A DNA stretch of 64,000 nt from Mucilaginibacter sp. (GCF_028288225.1 NZ_JAQBOC010000066.1:1-64000); one strand, 5' to 3'; positions 44,352-53,448 are shown, numbered from the stretch's first letter. Notes: generated by a model not told the origin, from the sequence alone. Numbers and translations: made by a program.

Positions 44352-44786
44352 TTAGTCTTTTGATGTGTTTAAATTTGTTCTCCTGGTAAACAACGCTAGT
44401 AAAGTGCACAGGCCGGCCAATAAAGAAAAGGCGGCAGCAAATGCGAAAAAATAAATATATTCAATAATGGCCATCAATAACAGAAATACCGATAATAGCG
44501 GCAGTAACTTCGCCGACAGCCGGTTGTTTATTTCAGCAGCTAATAACCATAGCAGCACACTGATCAGCAGCAGCACCAGGATCATCGTGTAGCCGTATCC
44601 CTCGAAAAAGGATGCCAGCGTTGTTGACCGGCCCATAAACTCGAAATGGTTTTTCTGCATCCCGGAGATCACTTGCCCGACGGACGGATTAGGCGCGTTT
44701 TTCCAGCTAAGCGCGCCGAAAGTATGTCCGACAGTATGCAGGAACATCAGGATGGCGGAGATCCGCAATAAAAGTTTAGGTTTCAT
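44352..44786 (-). CDS. Four-helix integral membrane protein
   Basis: The 144-aa protein has four membrane segments (about 5-25, 62-83, 93-112 and 114-134), with a conserved-looking HTVGHTFGALSW after the first and FMGRSTTLASFFEGYGY before the second. It resembles small membrane proteins often found with ArsR and SRPBCC genes; I know no function. It overlaps the SRPBCC gene by 4 bp (ATGA) and is the third gene of that operon. Confidence 0.7.
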   Translation of the reverse strand: MKPKLLLRISAILMFLHTVGHTFGALSWKNAPNPSVGQVISGMQKNHFEFMGRSTTLASFFEGYGYTMILVLLLISVLLWLLAAEINNRLSAKLLPLLSVFLLLMAIIEYIYFFAFAAAFSLLAGLCTLLALFTRRTNLNTSKD

Positions 44787-45238
44787 ACGCTCTTTCTGTA
44801 TAGTTCTAAAATATCTCCCCAGCCCTTGTCCATGCTTTCAATGGCCTTGCCTCCGCCAAGCCGGTTTAGGTTTTTATGTTCGAATTTTACTTTCGTTGTT
44901 TTAGGGCCTTCTGCTATAAAGTGTACCTCAACCTCCGTTATCAGATCAGGATCGTATTGAAAGTCGCCGTTGATCTGCCAGGCGAGAATGAGCAGGTCAT
45001 GTGGCAGCCATTTCATTACATAACCGGCATCCGCTTTGCTGCCGTCCTCATGTTTGGAATACCAGCGGCCATTTAACATGGGCTCGAGTGCCATCTCAGT
45101 CATAGGTGACTTACCGATATGATGGGTACGCGGCCACCACAAATCCATTTTTTCGGTGAATACTTTAAAGGCTGTCGCTTGTGATGCTTCTACAAGGAGT
45201 TCTTTTTTAATTGATTCGATATTCATTGTTGATTCCAT
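44783..45238 (-). CDS. SRPBCC-domain (AHSA1-like) protein
   Basis: I place the start at 45238 (MESTMNIESIKKELLVEASQ), or at the second Met at 45226. The longer open frame to 45358 lies inside the ArsR gene and its added residues have no family character. The 151-aa product has the SRPBCC helix-grip pattern (ATAFKVFTEKMDLWWPRTHH, NGRWYSKHEDGSKADAGYVM) and the C-terminal helix GWGDILELYRKSV. Ligand unknown. ArsR-SRPBCC pairs are common, and the regulator 10 bp upstream presumably controls it. Confidence 0.82.
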   Translation of the reverse strand: MESTMNIESIKKELLVEASQATAFKVFTEKMDLWWPRTHHIGKSPMTEMALEPMLNGRWYSKHEDGSKADAGYVMKWLPHDLLILAWQINGDFQYDPDLITEVEVHFIAEGPKTTKVKFEHKNLNRLGGGKAIESMDKGWGDILELYRKSV

Positions 45239-45248
45239 ATTCAGTTGA

Positions 45249-45566
45249 TTATTGTTCTTCCTTTTCTGTTTTTTCTGCGGTTGATTTGAATGCGGCCAGT
45301 GCTTTATCCCAAAACTTATCCAGGTAATTACGCATTGCCAAAACGCCTTCCCTATCAATCTGGCAAATGTTTTTAGTCCCGTGCTGATGTATGCTGATCA
45401 GTTTGGCCTCTCTTAAAACTTTAAGATGCTGTGAAACTGCCGGTCGGCTGACTGGTAGCCCGTCGGCAATGTCAACAACTGCCAGCGGGCGGTCACGGAG
45501 TTTTTCAAAGATCAATCTTCGTGTCGGATCCCCTAATGCATTAAAAGCTTTTTCGCAAACGCTCAT
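45249..45566 (-). CDS. ArsR-family transcriptional regulator
   Basis: The 105-aa winged-helix protein opens FNALGDPTRRLIFEKLRDRP, has the recognition helix region SRPAVSQHLKVLREAKLISI and the wing HGTKNICQIDREGV. No arsenic-type Cys-x-Cys pair is visible in the metal-sensing helix, so it is probably of the ligand-free or SRPBCC-associated ArsR group. It leads an operon with an SRPBCC protein and a membrane protein. Two GTAAG-N6-CTTAC palindromes overlapping its promoter candidate suggest autoregulation. Confidence 0.9.
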   Translation of the reverse strand: MSVCEKAFNALGDPTRRLIFEKLRDRPLAVVDIADGLPVSRPAVSQHLKVLREAKLISIHQHGTKNICQIDREGVLAMRNYLDKFWDKALAAFKSTAEKTEKEEQ

Positions 45567-45575
45567 ATTTTAATA

Positions 45576-45608
45576 GTAAGCATAAACTTACCGTAAGTGC
45601 AAACTTAC
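45576..45608. promoter_or_regulatory. Twin palindromic operator of the ArsR operon
   Basis: GTAAG-CATAAA-CTTAC (45576-45591) and GTAAG-TGCAAA-CTTAC (45593-45608) are two identical half-site pairs placed 17 bp apart. They begin 10 bp upstream of the ArsR start codon and cover the -7 box. This is the expected shape of an ArsR-type autorepression site with two dimers side by side. Confidence 0.7.
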
Positions 45609-45629
45609 CATTAATTTTATAAATGCAAA
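45600..45629 (-). promoter_or_regulatory. Promoter of the ArsR operon
   Basis: On the minus strand, TTTG (45626-45629) and a perfect TAnnTTTG box, TAAGTTTG (45600-45607), are separated by 18 bases. This is one less than the usual 19-21. The -7 box lies within the second operator palindrome. The leader would be about 30 nt. Confidence 0.55.
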
Positions 45630-45772
45630 TAAAAATTTCCGGGTAGGATAACTTGATGCTTTATTCAAAAAATCCGGTATTTTTCTTCGAAAGTCCCCGT
45701 AAAAATCCCATAATAGAATCAGGGTTGTTGCAGCGTAACCTATTGGGTACTATTAGGGATAATAAATTTATA

Positions 45773-46798
45773 TCACAACGAATTCCTGGAAGTAACTTTA
45801 AATGGAATGGCAATGTGCTCCTTGCCATTATTCAGTACCATTTCAGCCGCTTTTTCACCCATCAGCTTAAAATCTGTTGATATAGTTGTGATGCCATTCA
45901 GAATGATCTTTTTCAGCGGTGTTTCATTATAGCTTATTACGCCAATTTCCTCGCCTATTTTTAACTTATCACCAATAATTTTTTCTATCAGCTCAACCAG
46001 GTCGTCCTCCATTAAATTAATGTACACGGTACCGGGTTGCAAAGGCTCGTTTTTAAGGTGATGGATAATATCATACTCAAAAGCGTACTGGCCGCAAAAG
46101 TTTAAAAAACCGGTCAATATTTCTTTGGAATAATAGCTATTTTCGGGGAAGATGATCTTTAACGTGTGGTATTTGCTCAGCTGCTCTACCAGTTGTTCAA
46201 GCGCATAATAAATATCCTGTTCAAAATTTTCAAAAACAGCACCAAAATTGCCGGTCACTCCATCGGGCAGCTTATCCATTAAAATCAGCTTATCTTTAGG
46301 TAATTCGTTAATTACAGCGAAGGCATTTTCGGCGTTTTCTATAAAATGGGGGATAACTATTAACTTTGAGTAATGCGCTGTATTGTTAGCCAGCAGCTTT
46401 TTAAAAACATTAAAATCGTTATTGTAGATGTAAAAATCAATAGCCGCATTGCTTCCAAGGGTTTCGGCAAACGCATCATAAATGATCTTTTTATGGCTGC
46501 TTAGCTTATTAAACAGTAATAAAACTTTTACCGGCTGATTAAAGGATGTATTTGAAATAAAATAACCTTTGCCGGCTACTGAGGTGATAACATTATATTG
46601 CTTCAACTCTTTATAAGCGCGCTCAATAGTGTTGCGCGAAACGTCAAGGGCAACACTCAGGTCATTTATTGAGGGGAGGATATCATCCTTATTAATATTC
46701 CCATCCTCAATACCCCGTAAAATGGAATTGCTTATCTGCAGGTATTTAGGTGTGATAGAGTATTCATCTATTTTAATAATTTTTAAATAATTTTTCAT
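45773..46798 (-). CDS. GntR-family regulator with LacI-type sugar-binding domain
   Basis: The 341-aa protein has an N-terminal GntR winged helix (about 10-78; ILPSINDLSVALDVSRNTIE, KELKQYNVITSVAGKGYFIS). A periplasmic-binding-protein-like effector domain of the LacI type follows (about 85-330; VKVLLLFNKLSSHKKIIYDA, IGVISYNETPLKKIILNGIT). The architecture suits sugar sensing. It is divergent from the alpha-L-rhamnosidase gene, with a 152-bp spacer, so rhamnose or a derivative is the probable effector and the rhamnose genes the probable targets (inference). The spacer holds the perfect palindrome TAGTTAACTA at 46881-46890 as an operator candidate, on weak grounds. Confidence 0.85.
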   Translation of the reverse strand: MKNYLKIIKIDEYSITPKYLQISNSILRGIEDGNINKDDILPSINDLSVALDVSRNTIERAYKELKQYNVITSVAGKGYFISNTSFNQPVKVLLLFNKLSSHKKIIYDAFAETLGSNAAIDFYIYNNDFNVFKKLLANNTAHYSKLIVIPHFIENAENAFAVINELPKDKLILMDKLPDGVTGNFGAVFENFEQDIYYALEQLVEQLSKYHTLKIIFPENSYYSKEILTGFLNFCGQYAFEYDIIHHLKNEPLQPGTVYINLMEDDLVELIEKIIGDKLKIGEEIGVISYNETPLKKIILNGITTISTDFKLMGEKAAEMVLNNGKEHIAIPFKVTSRNSL

Positions 46799-46950
46799 CC
46801 TACCTAAAACCTGCTGCTATCTTAAAAAGTTAAAACTAAAAAAATTACGTGAAAAACCCTTTAGATAAGACAGTACAGGATAGTTAACTAAAAGCAATTT
46901 CATTATCTTGCCTAACCAATTTGAATATATCCACATCCTAATTAATAAAG

Positions 46951-49677
46951 ATGAGAAAGATCCTTATTCTATTTTTTGCCCTCCTCCTGACAAGTACTTG
47001 TTTTGCGCAGGTTAAGGTGCAGTATTTATTAACAGAGAATGCTATTAACCCTATCAGCATAGATGCTATAAATCCGCGGCTCAGCTGGCAGTTAAATGCC
47101 GGCGATAAGCGTGGCGTAATGCAAACCGCCTATGAGGTAAAGGTAAGCAGCCTGGGTAAAGGTGCACAGGAAGTTTGGAAAACCGGGAAGGTAATGTCAG
47201 ATCAGTCGATGTATATAACTTACAAAGGCAAGCCGCTGGCAGCGGGGAAAAAATATGTATGGCAGGTGCGGATTTGGGATAATACAGGCAAAGCTACCAC
47301 CTGGAGTGAGCCTGCCAGCTGGCAGATGGGTTTGCTTACCCCTGGCGACTGGAAAGCCAAATGGATAACTCCCGGCTTTTCTGAAGATTCAGTAAACAGG
47401 CCAAGCCCGTTATTTCGTAAAGGGTTTTCATTAACAAAAAAGGTAAGGTCGGCGATGGCTTATATTACTTCTCATGGTTTATATGAGGCCCAGATAAATG
47501 GCCACAGGGTTGGCGATGCCTTTTTAACACCGGGCTGGACAAGCTTTAACAAACGCCTGCAATACCAGGTTTATGATGTTACCAATTTATTGCAGCCGGG
47601 GGCAAATGCAGTTGGTGCAACACTTGGCAGCGGTTGGTATCGTGGTTATTTCGGATATGATCCTAAGCCAAACCTTTATGGTAAAGATATTGCCTTATTA
47701 TTTCAAATGGAGGTAACTTATACTGATGGTACAACGGAAACCATAACAACTGATGAGAGCTGGAAATCATCAACCGGGCCGGTTAGGTTTGCTGAGATCT
47801 ATTATGGCGCAACTATTGACGACCGCATGCAGCAAAAAAGCTGGTCGACCGCCAACTTTGATGATAAGTCATGGTCTGGCGTAACCGTAAAAGACTTTGC
47901 AAAAGATATTTTAATTGCTACCTACAATGAGCCTGTTAAAAAGCATGAGGTTTTTAAACCGGTTAACATATTTAAAACACCAAAAGGCGAACAGGTAATT
48001 GATTTTGGGCAAAACCTGGTAGGTTGGGTACAAATGAAAGTTAAAGGTAAAGCAGGCGACACTATAAAGATCTCTCATGCCGAGGTAATTGACAAGCCGG
48101 GTAATTTTTATACCGAAAACTTGCGCACAGCAAGGTCCCAGGATATTTACATACTTAAAGGCGGAGAAGAGGAAACTTTTGAGCCGCAATTTACCTGGCA
48201 GGGGTTCAGGTACATAAAGGTTGAAGGTTATCCCGGCGATTTAAAACCTGAAAATTTCACAGCGGTTTCGTTGTACTCAGATATGAAACCGGCCGGAACA
48301 TTCTCATGCTCCAACCCGCTCCTAAACCAGTTGCAGCATAATATTCAGTGGGGACAAAAAGGCAACTTTTTAGATGTGCCTACAGATTGTCCGCAGCGTG
48401 ATGAGCGTTTAGGCTGGACAGGCGATGCGCAGGTTTTTTCGCGCACGGCATCATACAATATGAACGTGCATAACTTTTTTACCAAGTGGCTTAAAGATGT
48501 TGCCGCCGACCAATACCCCAGCGGGAGCATCCCTTTTGTAATACCTAATGTACTAAGGGCAGGCAGAGGCGAAATGGGTGGCAGTACAGGCTGGGCAGAT
48601 GTTTCGACAATTATTCCGTGGAACATGTATTTGGCCTACGGCGATAAGCAGATCCTTGAAAATCAATATTCCAGCATGAAGGCCTGGGTTAAATACATGC
48701 AGGATAAAAGCAAAAACGACCTGTGGAACACCGGCAACCATTTTGGCGACTGGCTTTTTTACAGTGTAAACGATGATACCGATGGCAGCTCGGCCATTAC
48801 TAACAAATATTTGATAGCTCAATGTTTTTATGCCTATTCAACCCAATTAATGATTAATACGGCTAAAGTTTTAGGTAAAAAAGATGATGAAGCTTATTAT
48901 ACTGATCTGCTGGCTAAAATCAAAAAAGCATATATCGGCGAATATGTAACGCCAAACGGGCTGATCTCTTCTGATACGCAAACCGCCTATGTACTGGCAC
49001 TTGAATTTGATATGCTGCCCGAAAACCTAAGACAACAGGCCGCACAACGATTGGTGAATAATATCAGCAGATATGGCAACCACTTAACCACCGGATTTTT
49101 GGGGACACCGTATTTATGCCATGTGCTCAGCAGATTTGGGCATGCGGATGTAGCTTACAGGCTTTTGCTGCAGGAAACTTACCCGTCATGGTTATACCCT
49201 GTAAAAATGGGCGCCACAACTATTTGGGAAAGATGGGACGGCATCCGTACTGATGGCTCATTTGAAGCGCCATCAATGAATTCCTATAACCATTACGCCT
49301 ACGGCGCTATTGGCGACTGGATGTACCGCGTTATAGCGGGCATTGACACCAAAGAGGATGCTCCGGGGTATAAACAGATCATAATAAAACCAACCATTGG
49401 CGGGAATTTGGATAATGTAGCCGCTGATTATGAAACAAATTATGGGAAGGTAAGCTCGCACTGGAAGCTGGATATCAGTAACCTGTTGCTTGATGTGGAG
49501 ATTCCGGCCAATACAACGGCCACCATATATATCCCGGGCAATAGTAACAGCACTATTTTAGAAAGCGGTAAAGCAGTTGCAACAGTGCCGGGAATAAAAG
49601 TGGGCGAAGCAGCAGATGGCTATGTAGCATTAAATGTGGGGTCGGGAGTGTATCATTTTAGCACTGCAAGACAGTGA
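46951..49677 (+). CDS. GH78 family alpha-L-rhamnosidase
   Basis: The 908-aa exported enzyme (signal peptide MRKILILFFALLLTSTCFAQ) is predicted to release L-rhamnose from plant glycans or glycosides. It shows the GH78 order: N-terminal Ig-like domain (about 25-130), a rhamnosidase N-domain (about 135-330), a linker beta domain (330-445), an (alpha/alpha)6 catalytic barrel (about 450-800) and a C-terminal beta domain. The catalytic-type motif DCPQRDERLGWTGD begins at Asp479, with Glu485 the candidate general acid; Glu760 in TTIWERWDG is the candidate second acid. It is first gene of the rhamnose set and lies opposite the GntR regulator. Confidence 0.93.
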   Translation: MRKILILFFALLLTSTCFAQVKVQYLLTENAINPISIDAINPRLSWQLNAGDKRGVMQTAYEVKVSSLGKGAQEVWKTGKVMSDQSMYITYKGKPLAAGKKYVWQVRIWDNTGKATTWSEPASWQMGLLTPGDWKAKWITPGFSEDSVNRPSPLFRKGFSLTKKVRSAMAYITSHGLYEAQINGHRVGDAFLTPGWTSFNKRLQYQVYDVTNLLQPGANAVGATLGSGWYRGYFGYDPKPNLYGKDIALLFQMEVTYTDGTTETITTDESWKSSTGPVRFAEIYYGATIDDRMQQKSWSTANFDDKSWSGVTVKDFAKDILIATYNEPVKKHEVFKPVNIFKTPKGEQVIDFGQNLVGWVQMKVKGKAGDTIKISHAEVIDKPGNFYTENLRTARSQDIYILKGGEEETFEPQFTWQGFRYIKVEGYPGDLKPENFTAVSLYSDMKPAGTFSCSNPLLNQLQHNIQWGQKGNFLDVPTDCPQRDERLGWTGDAQVFSRTASYNMNVHNFFTKWLKDVAADQYPSGSIPFVIPNVLRAGRGEMGGSTGWADVSTIIPWNMYLAYGDKQILENQYSSMKAWVKYMQDKSKNDLWNTGNHFGDWLFYSVNDDTDGSSAITNKYLIAQCFYAYSTQLMINTAKVLGKKDDEAYYTDLLAKIKKAYIGEYVTPNGLISSDTQTAYVLALEFDMLPENLRQQAAQRLVNNISRYGNHLTTGFLGTPYLCHVLSRFGHADVAYRLLLQETYPSWLYPVKMGATTIWERWDGIRTDGSFEAPSMNSYNHYAYGAIGDWMYRVIAGIDTKEDAPGYKQIIIKPTIGGNLDNVAADYETNYGKVSSHWKLDISNLLLDVEIPANTTATIYIPGNSNSTILESGKAVATVPGIKVGEAADGYVALNVGSGVYHFSTARQ

Positions 49678-49688
49678 ATTAAACAACC

Positions 49689-49861
49689 GTAGGGGCGTAT
49701 CGCATACGCCCAGCGCTGATAGGAATTGATCGACAAGCGCGATTCATCAATTTTAATAAGGGTAAAATAGATACGCAATGCATTGTGTATCACGCCAGGA
49801 AGACATGAATAACAAAAATGTGATTAATGGTTAATTAAGCCGCGATGCATCGCGGCTCTAC
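49689..49861. repeat. Palindrome-rich dispersed-repeat-like element with GTAG/CTAC ends
   Basis: The spacer between the rhamnosidase and RhaT genes starts with GTAG and ends with CTAC and holds three palindromes: GGGCGTATCGCATACGCCC (49693-49711, near-perfect), a 22-base near-palindrome at 49770-49791 centred on TGCA, and the perfect GCCGCGATGCATCGCGGC (49839-49856). This is the look of REP- or MITE-like elements common in Bacteroidota spacers. Confidence 0.65.
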
Positions 49862-49886
49862 AAAACAAACCTAGTCAACTAATCCT

Positions 49887-50966
49887 ATGGGCATAATCTT
49901 TGGCGTTTTTTTTCATTTCCTCGGGGGGTTTGCTTCAGGAAGTTTTTACATCCCGTATAAAAAAGTTAAAGGCTGGGCCTGGGAAAGCTTCTGGATTGTG
50001 GGGGGCATATTTTCGTGGCTCATTGTGCCGCCATTGGCAGCATGGCTTACAATCCCGGGCTTTGCAGAGATCATAAAAAGCACCGGAACTGATGTGTTGG
50101 GATGGACTTACCTGATGGGCCTTTTATGGGGAATTGGTGGCTTAACTTATGGCCTTGGCGTACGTTACCTCGGGGTATCACTAGGCAGCACCATTATTTT
50201 AGGGCTTTGTGCAGTTTTTGGTTCCCTTGTTCCATCACTTTATTATAACTTCTTTCCTAAAGAGGGCAAAGATACCTTCACCACGCTGCTTACCTCGCAT
50301 TGGGGGCAATTGGTACTGCTTGGCATAACAATTTGCGTTATCGGCATCATTATATGCGGAAAGGCAGGCACTATGAAAGAAGCAGACCTCGCCAAAAATA
50401 GTTCTGCAAAAGCAGAGAATAAGGAATATCGCTTTGGGCTGGGGATCTTTGTGGCCATTGTATCAGGTATTTTAAGCGCCTGTTTCAACTTCGGGCTGGA
50501 GGCCGGCAAATCAATGGCCGATACGGCAAACGCCATTTGGGTAGTGGCGCATCCGGGCCAGGGCAACTTTCTGTTCAGGAACAATGTGGTTTATATTATA
50601 GTATTGTGGGGCGGCCTAACCACCAATTTTATATGGTGCATGATCCTGAATGCACGCAATAAAACCTTTGGTGATTATGTAAATCCGAAAACCCCGCTGC
50701 TGAAAAATTATTTATTTTCGGCCCTCGCCGGCACTACCTGGTTTTTGCAGTTCTTTTTTTATGGGATGGGCGAAAGCAAGCTTGGCAACGGCGCCAGCTC
50801 ATGGATCCTGCACATGGCCTTTATTATTCTTATAGCCAACATTTGGGGGCTTATTTTAAAGGAGTGGAAGGGCGTAAGTAAAAAAGCTTTTACTACAGTT
50901 ATTATAGGAATAGCTGTAATTATTTTATCAGTTCTTGTAGTTGGCTACGGGAACGCTATTAAATAA
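49887..50966 (+). CDS. rhaT: L-rhamnose/proton symporter
   Basis: The 359-aa inner-membrane protein has about ten membrane segments and the RhaT family phrases: GGFASGSFYIPYKKVKGWAWES (here cut short: YKKVKGWAWES near residue 25), GGLTYGLGVRYLGVSLG, and AGTTWFLQFFFYGMGESKLG. It imports L-rhamnose with protons. It is placed between the rhamnosidase and the aldolase/dehydrogenase genes on the same strand, consistent with the family. The gene follows a dispersed-repeat element rather than the rhamnosidase directly, so it may have its own promoter. Confidence 0.92.
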   Translation: MGIIFGVFFHFLGGFASGSFYIPYKKVKGWAWESFWIVGGIFSWLIVPPLAAWLTIPGFAEIIKSTGTDVLGWTYLMGLLWGIGGLTYGLGVRYLGVSLGSTIILGLCAVFGSLVPSLYYNFFPKEGKDTFTTLLTSHWGQLVLLGITICVIGIIICGKAGTMKEADLAKNSSAKAENKEYRFGLGIFVAIVSGILSACFNFGLEAGKSMADTANAIWVVAHPGQGNFLFRNNVVYIIVLWGGLTTNFIWCMILNARNKTFGDYVNPKTPLLKNYLFSALAGTTWFLQFFFYGMGESKLGNGASSWILHMAFIILIANIWGLILKEWKGVSKKAFTTVIIGIAVIILSVLVVGYGNAIK

Positions 50967-50967
50967 A

Positions 50968-51049
50968 GAGTCAGGATACAAGAGATCAAGAGTCAAGATA
51001 AGAGCGTTTATTCTTTCTTGATTCCTGGCTCTTGAATTCTTGATTCTCC
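50968..51049. repeat. Imperfect inverted repeat of CAAGA-type units
   Basis: The spacer before the aldolase gene is built of units such as ATCAAGAGTCAAGA on the left and their complements TCTTGATTCCTGGCTCTTGA on the right. Together they form a long imperfect hairpin. Similar CAAGAnTCAAGA sequences are common intergenic repeats in this group of bacteria, by my recollection. Confidence 0.55.
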
Positions 51050-51063
51050 TTAACAAAAACAAT

Positions 51064-53184
51064 ATGTCTGTCAGAGAAACAAATTTTAAGCATGTAAGCT
51101 ATTTATGGGACGATGCCAAAGCCGCAGAGCTTGCGGGCGATGAGGTAGCATTGCTCATTTACCGTTCAAACCTTTTAGGCGCCGATTTGCGGCTTACCAA
51201 TTATGGGGGTGGCAATACGTCATGCAAGGTTACAGCAAAAGATCCCTTAACAGGAGAAGATACCGAAGTAATGTGGGTAAAAGGATCAGGCGGTGATTTG
51301 GGCACCTTAAAGAAAAGCGGGCTTGCGGCATTATATGTAAACCGGCTGCGCAGTCTTACTAATGTTTACCGTGGCATTGAGCATGAGGATGAAATGGTTG
51401 AGCTTTTTAACCATTGCATTTTTGATCTGAGCTCAAAAGCGCCGTCAATAGATACGCCGCTTCATGGGTTTTTGCCCTTTAAGCATATCGATCACCTGCA
51501 CCCTGATGCTGCAATTGCTATCGCGGCAGCAAAAGATGGTAAAAAAATTACGCAGGAGCTGTTTAAAGGAACAATAGGCTGGGTTGAATGGCAAAGGCCG
51601 GGTTTCGACCTTGGCTTAAAATTGAAGCAATGTCTTGATGAAAACCCAGGCATCCGCGGGATTATGCTGGGTTCACACGGCTTATTTACCTGGGGCGATA
51701 CAGCTTATGAAAGCTATATGAATACCCTTGAGGTAATTGAGAAAAGCGCCGGATATCTTGAACAAAATTACGGAAAGAAAGACCCGGTGTTTGGTGGCAG
51801 TAAAATCACAAGTCCGGCAGAAAACACCCGCAGAAAACAGGCTATTGCAATAGCGCCAATACTTCGCGGTTTTTGCTCTGGCAATGTACGCATGGTTGGC
51901 CATTTTACCGATGACAGCCGTGTACTTGAATTTACCAACTCAAACGATTTGGATAGGTTAGCGCCAATGGGTACCAGTTGCCCCGATCATTTTTTGCGGA
52001 CGAAGATTAGTCCGCTGGTTTTGGAGCTTAAGGCTGAAGATGACCTGAGCGACACCAAAGCAATAAAAGAAAAGCTGGCCCCGGCATTTGAGGCTTACCG
52101 CAAAATGTATGCAGCTTATTACGAAAGCTGCAAGCATTCAAACAGCCCCGCAATGCGCGATGCCAACCCGGTAGTTATCCTGTACCCCGGCATAGGTATG
52201 TTTACCTTTGCAAAAGATAAGCAAACTGCCCGCGTAGCAGCCGAGTTTTATATCAACGCCATCAATGTAATGAAGGGCGCAGAGGCCATCTCTGAATATA
52301 CCTCATTGCCGCGCCAGGAGGCTTTTAATATTGAATACTGGCTGCTTGAAGAAGCCAAACTGCAGCGCATGCCAAAACCAAAATCGCTTTCGGGCCGTAT
52401 AGCGCTGATAACAGGCAGCGCCGGCGGAATAGGAAAAGCAATAGCCAAAAAATTTGCTGATGAAGGTGCCTGCGTAGTTATAAATGATAATGATGCAAGT
52501 CGTTTAGCCCAAGCCAACGAAGAGTTTTTAAAACAATATGGCAAAGATGTTTACACAACTGCACTAGTGGATGTGACTGACAAGGCCGCTATTGCCAAAG
52601 CTTGTGAAGCTGCTGTTTTAGCATTTGCCGGGGTTGACCTGGTGGTTAATTGTGCAGGCTTATCTATCTCAAAACCAATTGAGGACCACACTGAAAAAGA
52701 TTGGGACCTGCTTTATGATGTATTGGTAAAGGGCCAGTTTATGGTTACACAGGCTGGCGTAGAGGTTATGCGCAAGCAGGATACAGGTGGAGATGTAATA
52801 AACATAGTAAGCAAAAATGCATTGGTATCAGGCCCTAATAATGCGGGCTATGGATCTGCCAAAGCCGCACAGCTGCATTTAAGCAGGCTAAACGCTGCTG
52901 AGCTTGGTAAAGATAATATCCGGGTAAACGTGGTAAATCCTGATGCAGTAATATCCGACAGTAAGATCTGGGAGGGCGATTGGGCCGCAGGGCGTGCAAA
53001 AGCTTACGGCGTAACCGTTGAAGAACTGCCGGCCTATTATGCCAAAAGAACTTTATTAAATGAGATCATCCTGCCGGAAGACATTGCCAACGCCTGCTTT
53101 GCTTTAGTAGGCGGCTTACTTAATAAATCAACCGGAAATGTATTAAATGTGGATGGCGGAGTTGCGATGGCGTTTGTGAGGTAA
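51064..53184 (+). CDS. Bifunctional rhamnulose-1-phosphate aldolase / L-lactaldehyde dehydrogenase
   Basis: From the ATG at 51064 the protein has 706 residues. An earlier in-frame TTG lies in a repeat and is not used. The N-terminal class II aldolase domain (about 20-400) has the zinc-binding stretch FKHIDHLH (His141, His144, His146) and AGDEVALLIYRSNLLGADLR. The C-terminal SDR domain (about 445-700) has the cofactor motif TGSAGGIGKAIA, NCAGLS and YGSAK. The fusion matches the RhaE/RhaW bifunctional enzyme known from rhamnose pathways in Bacteroidota and Chloroflexi. It cleaves rhamnulose-1-phosphate to DHAP and L-lactaldehyde and oxidises the latter to lactate. Confidence 0.92.
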   Translation: MSVRETNFKHVSYLWDDAKAAELAGDEVALLIYRSNLLGADLRLTNYGGGNTSCKVTAKDPLTGEDTEVMWVKGSGGDLGTLKKSGLAALYVNRLRSLTNVYRGIEHEDEMVELFNHCIFDLSSKAPSIDTPLHGFLPFKHIDHLHPDAAIAIAAAKDGKKITQELFKGTIGWVEWQRPGFDLGLKLKQCLDENPGIRGIMLGSHGLFTWGDTAYESYMNTLEVIEKSAGYLEQNYGKKDPVFGGSKITSPAENTRRKQAIAIAPILRGFCSGNVRMVGHFTDDSRVLEFTNSNDLDRLAPMGTSCPDHFLRTKISPLVLELKAEDDLSDTKAIKEKLAPAFEAYRKMYAAYYESCKHSNSPAMRDANPVVILYPGIGMFTFAKDKQTARVAAEFYINAINVMKGAEAISEYTSLPRQEAFNIEYWLLEEAKLQRMPKPKSLSGRIALITGSAGGIGKAIAKKFADEGACVVINDNDASRLAQANEEFLKQYGKDVYTTALVDVTDKAAIAKACEAAVLAFAGVDLVVNCAGLSISKPIEDHTEKDWDLLYDVLVKGQFMVTQAGVEVMRKQDTGGDVINIVSKNALVSGPNNAGYGSAKAAQLHLSRLNAAELGKDNIRVNVVNPDAVISDSKIWEGDWAAGRAKAYGVTVEELPAYYAKRTLLNEIILPEDIANACFALVGGLLNKSTGNVLNVDGGVAMAFVR

Positions 53185-53205
53185 TAATATAGATATCCTT
53201 TTTCA

Positions 53206-53448
53206 TTAGTGCTTATTTTGAAAATAAGCACTAATTGTCTCCTCTTCATCAAAACCAGACGGAAGTTTAATTACTCCCGCTATTTTTTTTATTTGGGAGA
53301 AAGTTGACCTTTTTTCATGATGCGTTTCAATAAGTGTTTCAAGGTGACTTTCAACTAACTCAGACAAATTTCTTTCCATATATTTAGCATAGGATTTAGC
53401 CTTTTTTATAGTGCTATCTTTTATCGTTACTGTCAGCCTTGTTTTCAT
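53206..53448 (-). CDS. Antitoxin-like DUF6364-type protein, orphan
   Basis: The 80-aa protein opens with a short strand and two helices (MKTRLTVTIKDSTIKKAKSY, then AKYMERNLSELVESHLETLI), the ribbon-helix-helix-like layout of DUF6364 antitoxins, which usually precede a PIN-domain toxin. Here the next gene on its downstream side is the end of the convergent aldolase gene 21 bp away, and no toxin gene is present. It is either a solitary antitoxin or a remnant. Confidence 0.65.
   Translation of the reverse strand: MKTRLTVTIKDSTIKKAKSYAKYMERNLSELVESHLETLIETHHEKRSTFSQIKKIAGVIKLPSGFDEEETISAYFQNKH

Noticed and set aside
44783..45358. Longer version of the SRPBCC protein (191 aa)
   Set aside because: The extra 40 residues come from another frame of the ArsR gene and have no family character; starts at 45238 or 45226 are more likely.
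46881..46890. TAGTTAACTA palindrome as an operator of the rhamnose regulator
   Set aside because: Only 10 bp, AT-rich and single; kept as a weak remark in the regulator entry but not listed as a site.
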